From an uncultured Bacteroidales bacterium (GTDB lineage Bacteria > Bacteroidota > Bacteroidia > Bacteroidales > P3): a stretch of DNA of 12,182 bases. A model generated the notes under the pieces. It was not told the DNA's origin, made no database searches, and was given only the letters and a program-made list of their open reading frames with translations. Position numbers and translations under genes: made by a program. The stretch is taken from the NCBI GenBank assembly GCA_946540365.1, contig CAMNIH010000040.1:1-12182 (forward strand). Reading direction: 5' to 3'. This document shows positions 7,624 to 12,182 of this stretch, in pieces (the first letter of the stretch is position 1; every line of letters begins with the position of its first letter).

Positions 7624-7658
7624 AGTTATGAGTTATGAGTTTGAAGTCAGGAGTTAAC
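7624..7658 (+). repeat. Degenerate heptamer tandem repeat (AGTTATG type) spanning the rlmN start codon
   Basis: Two perfect AGTTATG copies (7624-7630, 7631-7637) are followed by three diverged heptamers beginning AGTT, AGTC and AGTT (7638-7658). The second copy supplies the rlmN ATG (7635-7637), and the later copies encode RlmN residues 2-8. The first copy supplies another ATG (7628) in a different frame that opens a 9-codon frame ending at TAA 7655-7657. Confidence 0.8.
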
Positions 7659-8657
7659 CTATTGGGGATGACGCTGGAGCAGCTGCAGGAGCTCTGCGCC
7701 GCCGAGGGATTCCCCCGCTTCACAGCCAAACAGATCTGCGACTGGCTGTACCGCAAGCGCGTGGACAGTATCGACGCCATGACCAACCTCTCGCTGGCCC
7801 AACGGGCGCGGCTGAACGAGGTGGCCTACATCGGACGCGAAACCCCGGTGCGCTGCCAGGTATCCCGCGACGGAACCAAGAAGTACCTCTTTCCCGTCCT
7901 CGACGGCCAATACATCGAGACCGTCTACATCCCCGACGACGACCGCGCCACACTCTGCGTCAGCTGCCAGGTGGGCTGCAAGATGGGCTGCCGCTTCTGC
8001 GTCACCGGCCAGCAGGGCTTCCACGGCAACCTCTCGGCCGGCAACATCCTCAACCAGCTCTTCGCCATCCCCGAGTTCGAACAGCTGACCAACGTGGTCT
8101 TCATGGGCATGGGCGAGCCGATGGACAACCTCGACGCCGTGCTGGCCGCCACCCGCGTGCTCACCGCCCCCTGGGGCCTCAGCTGGAGCCCCAAGCGCAT
8201 CACCGTCAGTACCGTAGGCATCATACCCGGACTGCGTCGTTTCCTCGACGAAAGTCAGTGCCACCTGGCCATCAGCCTGCACAACCCCGTCGCGCAGGAA
8301 CGCCTGCAGATGATGCCCGTGCAGAAGGCCTACCCGCTCGGCGAGGTGCTGGCCCTGCTGCGGCAATACGACTGGAGCGGCCAGCGGCGCCTCTCGTTCG
8401 AGTACACCATGTTCCGTGGCCTGAACGACGACCTGGCACACGCACAGAAACTGGTGGAGGCTCTACGGGGACTTGACTGCCGCGTGAACCTCATCCGCTT
8501 CCACGAGTCGCCCGAAGCGCCCTACAAGACCTCCATGCCCACCGCCATCCAGACCTTCCAAAACTACCTGAACAGAAACGGCGTCGTCTGCACCCTCCGC
8601 GCCTCGCGCGGACAGGACATCGACGCCGCCTGCGGCCTGCTGGCCGGAAAAGAGTAA
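7635..8657 (+). CDS. rlmN: Dual-specificity 23S rRNA/tRNA adenine-2 methyltransferase (radical SAM)
   Basis: The 340-residue protein contains the radical SAM cluster motif C115-x3-C119-x2-C122 (QVGCKMGCRFC), the SAM-binding GEP segment FMGMGEPMDN, and the conserved LSFEY and NLIRFHESP regions. C108 (in ATLCVS) and C333 (in AACGLL) line up with the two reactive cysteines of Escherichia coli RlmN (C118 and C355). RlmN methylates C2 of A2503 in 23S rRNA and A37 of some tRNAs, aiding translational fidelity. The N-terminal LLGMTLEQLQEL matches the family opening, in which a few residues precede GMT, so ATG 7635 is preferred over ATG 7668 (M12). The first eight codons come from a tandem heptamer repeat. 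It closes the five-gene operon and converges with a lipoprotein gene only 7 nt away, with no clear terminator between them. Confidence 0.95.
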   Translation: MSLKSGVNLLGMTLEQLQELCAAEGFPRFTAKQICDWLYRKRVDSIDAMTNLSLAQRARLNEVAYIGRETPVRCQVSRDGTKKYLFPVLDGQYIETVYIPDDDRATLCVSCQVGCKMGCRFCVTGQQGFHGNLSAGNILNQLFAIPEFEQLTNVVFMGMGEPMDNLDAVLAATRVLTAPWGLSWSPKRITVSTVGIIPGLRRFLDESQCHLAISLHNPVAQERLQMMPVQKAYPLGEVLALLRQYDWSGQRRLSFEYTMFRGLNDDLAHAQKLVEALRGLDCRVNLIRFHESPEAPYKTSMPTAIQTFQNYLNRNGVVCTLRASRGQDIDAACGLLAGKE

Positions 8658-8664
8658 ACGCAGC

Positions 8665-9039
8665 CTACTGCCGCTTGAAGTAGTACCAGATCCTGCCCAC
8701 AATGAGGTGTTCCATGACTATCTCCTCCTGGGTCAGTTTCTCCACCTCGTAGACGCCCGGCATCCCCGGCTCGTCCTGGCCCGTGGGCTTCGCGAACATG
8801 ATCAGCGTGTCGTGTACCAGGTTCCAGCCGAACTCTTCTGTCCTCACAAGCACGCTGTCTTCCACATGCATCACACCGGTATTGTCCTCGTGGAAACTCA
8901 GCATCAATTTCTCATGAAGCGGGACATGGTAAGTTCCTTCGACTTCATCGGTGAGCAGCCAATCGCCGACAAGGGACGGTTTCTTCTCGCAGGCAGCAAA
9001 CACGAGTGCTGCACAGATCAACAAAGCAAATCGTTTCAT
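8665..9039 (-). CDS. Small lipoprotein with lipocalin-like pattern, function unknown
   Basis: The 124-residue product starts MKRFALLICAALVFAACEKK, a lipoprotein signal peptide with lipobox FAAC (Cys17). The mature part is beta-rich: LVGDWLL, then LMLSFHEDNTGVM, FGWNLVHDTLIMF and a closing IWYYFKR. The GxW motif followed by a 'response to dose'-like FHEDNTG turn is common in small Bacteroidetes lipocalin-like lipoproteins (family knowledge; no ligand can be read). It lies 42 nt downstream of galK on the same strand without an obvious promoter, so it may be the last gene of the galactose operon, although nothing in it points to sugar metabolism. Its stop is 7 nt from the rlmN stop on the other strand. 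Confidence is high that it is a real exported gene, low for the fold. Confidence 0.82.
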   Translation of the reverse strand: MKRFALLICAALVFAACEKKPSLVGDWLLTDEVEGTYHVPLHEKLMLSFHEDNTGVMHVEDSVLVRTEEFGWNLVHDTLIMFAKPTGQDEPGMPGVYEVEKLTQEEIVMEHLIVGRIWYYFKRQ

Positions 9040-9081
9040 CGTTCAATCGGCTTTTATGGTTGAAAGGGGTTGTTTTCGCGA

Positions 9082-10215
9082 CTATAACTTGCGGGCACCG
9101 TCGCCGATGGCTACCGGTATGGGCTGGCAGTCGATGCCGAAGCGGGCGCGGTAGGTGCGCTGCACCTCCTCGACAAAACGGTCTCGACAATCGTCATGCA
9201 CCAGATTGATGGTGCAGCCGCCAAAGCCGCCGCCCATCAGTCGGGCACCGCAGACTCCGAGGCGGCGCGCCTCGTCGACCAAAAAGTCCAGCTCGGGACA
9301 ACTCACCTCGTACTCGCGTTTCAGTCCCTCATGTGTGAGGTACATCTGACGGCCCACCTCCTCGTAATTACCCGCCTCGAGGGCATCGCAGACAGCCATC
9401 ACACGGACGTACTCGCCCAGCACGTAGGTGGCACGTCGATAGTCGACGGCGTCGATTCTCAGCCTCATCGCGTTCAGCATCGCCCATGAGCAGTCGCGCA
9501 GCGTCTCCACCCGCGCCATGGCGGCCACACGCTCGCACGAGGCACGCCGCTCGTTGTAGGGCGACCCTACCAACTCGTGCTTCACGCAGCTGTTGATCAG
9601 CATCAGACTATACCCCTCCGGATTCCAGGGGAAATACTCGTAGTCGCCGCTACGGCAGTCGAGACGCACCAAAGCGCCCTCGCGGCCATGCATCGAGGCG
9701 AACTGATCCATGATGCCACACTTGACACCGACATATTTGTGCTCTGTAGCCTGTCCGATGCGGGCCAACGCCATGCGGTCCAGTCTACCGCCGAAAAGCT
9801 CGTTGAGGGCCGTAGCAAAGCAGCTCTCCAGAGCGGCCGACGAACTCATGCCGGCCCCCAGCGGCACATCGCCGCCGTAGACAGCGTCGAACCCTGACAC
9901 CCTGACACCCGCTGCCAGCAGCTCGCGCACCACGCCGTAGACATAGCGGAAATCGACATCGGAAGGGCCTTTCCCGTCAGCCAACTCGAAACTGCATGTA
10001 CGCCCAAGGTCGACGGCATAGAGGTGTACGGAGGATGTATGATTGGGGCGGATCACCGCGCTGATGCCCTGCCTCACGGCGCCGGGGAACACGAAGCCGC
10101 CGTTATAGTCGGTATGCTCGCCAATCAGATTGATTCGCCCGGGGGCGAAAAAAGCGATTCCCTCGCCACCGAAGCGTTCGGCAAAGAGGGATTTAAGGGA
10201 ATTGGTATCAATCAT
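9082..10215 (-). CDS. galK: Galactokinase
   Basis: The 377-residue GHMP kinase carries the galactokinase signature GRINLIGEHTDYNGG (26/27-40), with R27, E33, H34 and D36 for galactose binding and catalysis. The ATP-binding loop is PLGAGMSSSAALE (118-130), and a third motif LMGGGFGG spans 326-333. D170 in GIMDQF matches the catalytic aspartate (D174 in Escherichia coli). Length is normal for the family. It phosphorylates alpha-D-galactose to galactose 1-phosphate in the Leloir pathway. Its ATG overlaps the last 8 nt of galM, indicating coupled translation; this supports a galM-galK operon. No galT is present in the window. All key residues appear intact. Confidence 0.96.
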   Translation of the reverse strand: MIDTNSLKSLFAERFGGEGIAFFAPGRINLIGEHTDYNGGFVFPGAVRQGISAVIRPNHTSSVHLYAVDLGRTCSFELADGKGPSDVDFRYVYGVVRELLAAGVRVSGFDAVYGGDVPLGAGMSSSAALESCFATALNELFGGRLDRMALARIGQATEHKYVGVKCGIMDQFASMHGREGALVRLDCRSGDYEYFPWNPEGYSLMLINSCVKHELVGSPYNERRASCERVAAMARVETLRDCSWAMLNAMRLRIDAVDYRRATYVLGEYVRVMAVCDALEAGNYEEVGRQMYLTHEGLKREYEVSCPELDFLVDEARRLGVCGARLMGGGFGGCTINLVHDDCRDRFVEEVQRTYRARFGIDCQPIPVAIGDGARKL

Positions 10216-11206
10216 GTCTGGTCAGTTTAAAGACAGTTGTGCTGTGAAAGGGTTGTTCCGGGCTCAGACAGCCTGTCGACTCGGGCCAGCTGTGGTTGGG
10301 GGAGTCGGGATACTGCTGTGTTTCCAGGCAGACGGCACTCCGTCGCGGGTAGTGTACCCCACCCTTTCCCTCCACACCGCCGAGGAAGTTGCCCGTGTAG
10401 AGCTGGATGCCGGGAGCGTCGGTCATCACCTCGAGCCGGATGCCGGTCACTGGGCTCTCCAGCACGGCAGCAGGGCAGTCCTCGCCGCGGTGACGCAGCA
10501 CGAAATTGTTGTCATACCCCTGCCCGATCCTCAGCTGCTCGTCATATGCCTCGATGTCACGGCCGATGGCCTTGGCAACAGTGAAGTCGAACGGGGTGCC
10601 CTTGACAGGCACATGTTCGCCGAGCGGTATCTGAGTCCCGTCGACCGGAGTGTAAAAGTCGGCGGCAATCATCAGCGTATGGTTGAGTACACTCGACGAC
10701 AGGTCGCCATTGAGGTTAAAATAGCTATGGTTGGTCATATTGATGACGGTCGGGCGGTCGCTCACGGCGCGATAGTCGATCCGTAGACTACCGTCGGCGG
10801 ACAGAGTGTAGACCACGCGCACCTTCACCTCGCCGGGGAAGCCCTGGTCGCCGTCAGGACTGGTCATACTCAGCTCCAACCGATGACCGTCATACTGTTC
10901 AACATGATATATGCTGTACTGCCACCCTCTGGGGCCGCCATGCAGACAGTTGGGGCCGTTGTTCTGCGGCAACTGGTAGTTGCGGTCGCCCACGGTGATG
11001 CGGCCGCCCGCCAGACGGTTTGCGTAGCGCCCAACGACGGCACCGAAGTCACTCAAATGATTCTCCGGCAGGTAGTCCTCCGGACGGTCGAACCCCTGCA
11101 CCACGTCGATGCCATCCACCAACAAACGCACCAGCCGGCCGCCGACGTTAGTGATTTCAGCCTGCACCCGCCCAGCCTGCAACGTATACAATCCGATCTG
11201 CTCCAT
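10208..11206 (-). CDS. galM: Aldose 1-epimerase (mutarotase)
   Basis: This 332-residue protein has the galactose mutarotase fold motifs: FGAVVGRYANRL (54-65), NCLHGGPRGW (86-95, His89), NHSYFNL (159-165, His160), D232 in GYDNNFVL and AVCLETQQYPDSPNH (291-305, Glu295). His89, His160 and Glu295 match the substrate-binding and catalytic residues of Escherichia coli GalM (H104, H175, E309) in identity and near-identical spacing. It interconverts beta- and alpha-galactose before phosphorylation by GalK. The start MEQIGLYTLQ at 11206 is preferred because it is only 2 nt from the stop of the upstream gene (11211-11209) and fits family length; the longer frame to 11356 would overlap that gene by about 150 nt and adds residues of no family character. 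Its last 8 nt overlap galK. Confidence 0.93.
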   Translation of the reverse strand: MEQIGLYTLQAGRVQAEITNVGGRLVRLLVDGIDVVQGFDRPEDYLPENHLSDFGAVVGRYANRLAGGRITVGDRNYQLPQNNGPNCLHGGPRGWQYSIYHVEQYDGHRLELSMTSPDGDQGFPGEVKVRVVYTLSADGSLRIDYRAVSDRPTVINMTNHSYFNLNGDLSSSVLNHTLMIAADFYTPVDGTQIPLGEHVPVKGTPFDFTVAKAIGRDIEAYDEQLRIGQGYDNNFVLRHRGEDCPAAVLESPVTGIRLEVMTDAPGIQLYTGNFLGGVEGKGGVHYPRRSAVCLETQQYPDSPNHSWPESTGCLSPEQPFHSTTVFKLTRHD

Positions 11207-11208
11207 GA

Positions 11209-11967
11209 CTATCGCTGGCGGGGGAACATGGGTTTTGCCTTCAGGAAAGCCTGATAGTCGCGTATCATTCCCGTGTACATCTCCTGGCGCGAGTAGACGT
11301 TGTAGTTGGGGTGGTACTGCTTCACCACCACCACGCCCGTCGACGGCGAGAACCACACATGGCCGTTGAACTGCTCCATATCCTTGTATACATGGGTGGC
11401 AAGGAATTTCACCATCACCCCTTGTCCTCCGACGCAGAGGATAATGTCAGCATCGTAGAGCGACACCTGTTCGGCCAGCAGGTCGGCATAGCCATCCAGA
11501 TACTTCTGGATTGGGCTGTTGGAGGCCGACTGCTTCCTGCAGTTAATGCGGGCGATGGGGGCGTTCTCATAAAATCCCTGCAGGCGCGTGGCGTTGTCGG
11601 CCTTGCCGAAAGGCATCACCTTGCGCTCCGGAGTGTTCATCAGACCGTAAACCCACAGCTCCAGGTTGGGGAAGAAACGCTGCGCCGTGCGGCAGGTCAG
11701 GCGCGGCGACGGCACACGGCCGCTCTCGCCCCGAATGTCCCAGCCGTCGTCCTCATCCAGTTCCTTGGTCATCACCAGCAGACGCACCCCGGCATCAGCC
11801 CACTGCTGCTCCTCGTCGCCCGGTTTACGCACCTGGTTGAAGCCGTCGAACCACATCTCGCCGCGGTACAGCAGGCCGTCTTTCGTAATGTCATCACTCT
11901 CGCGCAACTGGCGCGCACGCGCTGCCCAGCGGGCATACAACTGTTCTTCTGTCTGGTGATACTTCAT
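11209..11967 (-). CDS. Uncharacterised protein heading the galactose operon; possible uracil-DNA-glycosylase-like layout
   Basis: I do not recognise this 252-residue protein with certainty. It has no signal peptide or membrane segment and should be cytoplasmic. Visible features are a conserved-looking strand VRLLVMTKELDEDDGWDIRG (61-80), LELWVYGLMN (102-111), IARINCRKQSASNSP (138-152), an EQVSLYDADIILCVGGQG stretch (166-183) and KQYHPNYN (216-223). The order of a strand with acidic WDIR, an 'IN.kK' strand, a 'PdiVlccG'-type strand and a late HPN loop resembles uncharacterised proteins of the uracil-DNA glycosylase fold; this is inference from pattern only, with no catalytic residue assigned. 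The start MKYHQTEEQL (11967) lies about 20 nt below a strong promoter. The longer frame to 12024 is rejected because the promoter's -7 box lies inside it. It is 2 nt from galM, so it is co-transcribed with the galactose genes. Confidence 0.85.
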   Translation of the reverse strand: MKYHQTEEQLYARWAARARQLRESDDITKDGLLYRGEMWFDGFNQVRKPGDEEQQWADAGVRLLVMTKELDEDDGWDIRGESGRVPSPRLTCRTAQRFFPNLELWVYGLMNTPERKVMPFGKADNATRLQGFYENAPIARINCRKQSASNSPIQKYLDGYADLLAEQVSLYDADIILCVGGQGVMVKFLATHVYKDMEQFNGHVWFSPSTGVVVVKQYHPNYNVYSRQEMYTGMIRDYQAFLKAKPMFPRQR

Positions 11968-11993
11968 GGCTGTAAACGATTTAAAACTCGATG

Positions 11994-12024
11994 CAAAGAT
12001 ACAAATAAAAAGAAAGCCATGCAA
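11994..12024 (-). promoter_or_regulatory. Bacteroidetes-type promoter of the galM-galK operon
   Basis: On the minus strand the -7 box TATCTTTG (12001-11994) matches TAnnTTTG, and TTG (12024-12022) lies 20 nt upstream as the -33 element. The core at 12008-11992 differs by a single base from the holB promoter. Transcription should begin near 11988, giving a leader of about 20 nt before ATG 11967. No operator is evident beside it. Confidence 0.8.
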
Positions 12025-12076
12025 GTGTGATTTTGTTTTTAACTTAAATTAAGGATTCCTGTCCCATTCCTTTTTA

Positions 12077-12106
12077 TGCATACGGCAGCCTGCCATATCG
12101 AATGCA
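12077..12106. repeat. Small dyad element beside the REP-like repeats
   Basis: Outer arms TGCAT (12077-12081) and ATGCA (12102-12106) enclose a compact hairpin GGCA-GCC-TGCC (12084-12094). It directly abuts the first palindromic repeat and may belong to the same element, or be a chance dyad. Confidence 0.35.
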
Positions 12107-12182
12107 GACGCGGCACGCCGCGTCTCTACAAAGGGATCATTGGCGGCGAACCTGCGGCTGTAGAGACGCGGCGTGCCGCGTC
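12107..12182. repeat. Pair of inverted palindromic REP-like repeats, cut by the right edge
   Basis: The left copy (12107-12130) is the palindrome GACGCGGC-AC-GCCGCGTC followed by TCTACA. The right copy (12159-12182) is its exact 24-nt reverse complement, beginning TGTAGA and containing GACGCGGC-GT-GCCGCGTC. The 28 nt between them (12131-12158) are not palindromic. Each copy can fold into an 8-bp GC-rich hairpin, and the two can pair into a longer cruciform. The GTAGAGACG...CGTCTCTAC form recalls REP sequences mobilised by RAYT (TnpA_REP) transposases. The right copy is probably incomplete because the sequence ends at GTC, where TCTAC would be expected. No transposase gene is in the window. 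Confidence 0.85.

Noticed and set aside
5845..7638. Plus-strand open frame of 597 codons
   Set aside because: It is an out-of-frame shadow within the PBP1A gene with Arg/His/Pro-rich low-complexity translation.
8664..8681. CTACT/AGTAG dyad near the rlmN end as a bidirectional terminator
   Set aside because: It has only five base pairs, lies within the lipoprotein coding region and has no T-run on either strand.
11207..11356. Longer galM frame starting at 11356
   Set aside because: It would overlap the upstream gene by about 150 nt. The start at 11206 fits family length and lies 2 nt after the upstream stop.
11968..12024. N-terminal extension of the unknown gene (MHGFLFICIF...) that mimics a signal peptide
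   Set aside because: The -7 promoter box at 11994-12001 is inside this stretch, so it is probably not transcribed or translated.

Overview
The window is about 12.2 kb from a high-GC member of the Bacteroidetes, probably order Bacteroidales. Three things support this. Two promoters match the Bacteroidetes -7/-33 type (TAnnTTTG with TTG/TTTT upstream) and are almost identical to each other. The window holds a GldH lipoprotein gene and a RicT-like PSP1 gene of the Bacteroidetes form. Start codons mostly lack strong Shine-Dalgarno sequences. Genes are GC-rich and tightly packed, while the few intergenic stretches are AT-rich. Species cannot be named from the sequence alone.

Layout. (1) Positions 1-1779, minus strand: a YegS/DagK-type lipid kinase followed by the N-terminal 272 codons of a CPA2-type cation:proton antiporter that runs off the left edge. 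(2) 1780-2220: an AT-rich divergent intergenic region with an 11-bp tandem repeat, an imperfect hairpin and the promoter of the next operon. (3) 2221-8657, plus strand: a compact five-gene operon holB (clamp loader delta'), ricT-like PSP1 gene, gldH, class A penicillin-binding protein 1A, rlmN. Spacers are 20 nt or less and one junction overlaps as ATGA. (4) 8665-11967, minus strand, converging on rlmN: an uncharacterised gene, galM, galK and a small lipoprotein gene, with one recognisable promoter at 11994-12024. (5) 12077-12182: palindromic REP-like repeats in inverted orientation, cut by the right edge.

Function. The plus operon combines housekeeping jobs: replicase clamp loading, a PSP1/RicT factor probably acting on RNA or signalling, an envelope lipoprotein, peptidoglycan synthesis, and 23S rRNA/tRNA A2 methylation. 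The minus operon converts beta-galactose to alpha-galactose 1-phosphate (GalM then GalK). No galT, galE or transporter is visible here. The gene heading that operon is not recognised; its layout loosely recalls uracil-DNA-glycosylase-fold proteins.

The most unusual signals are non-coding. Short purine-rich tandem repeats (GAAGTTAA, AGTTATG and AGTAGGAGATG types) sit exactly at gene junctions, one spanning a stop codon and another spanning a start codon. A pair of palindromic repeats at the right edge looks like a REP/RAYT-type element. I see no convincing new defence or mobile system, and no tRNA, rRNA or CRISPR.
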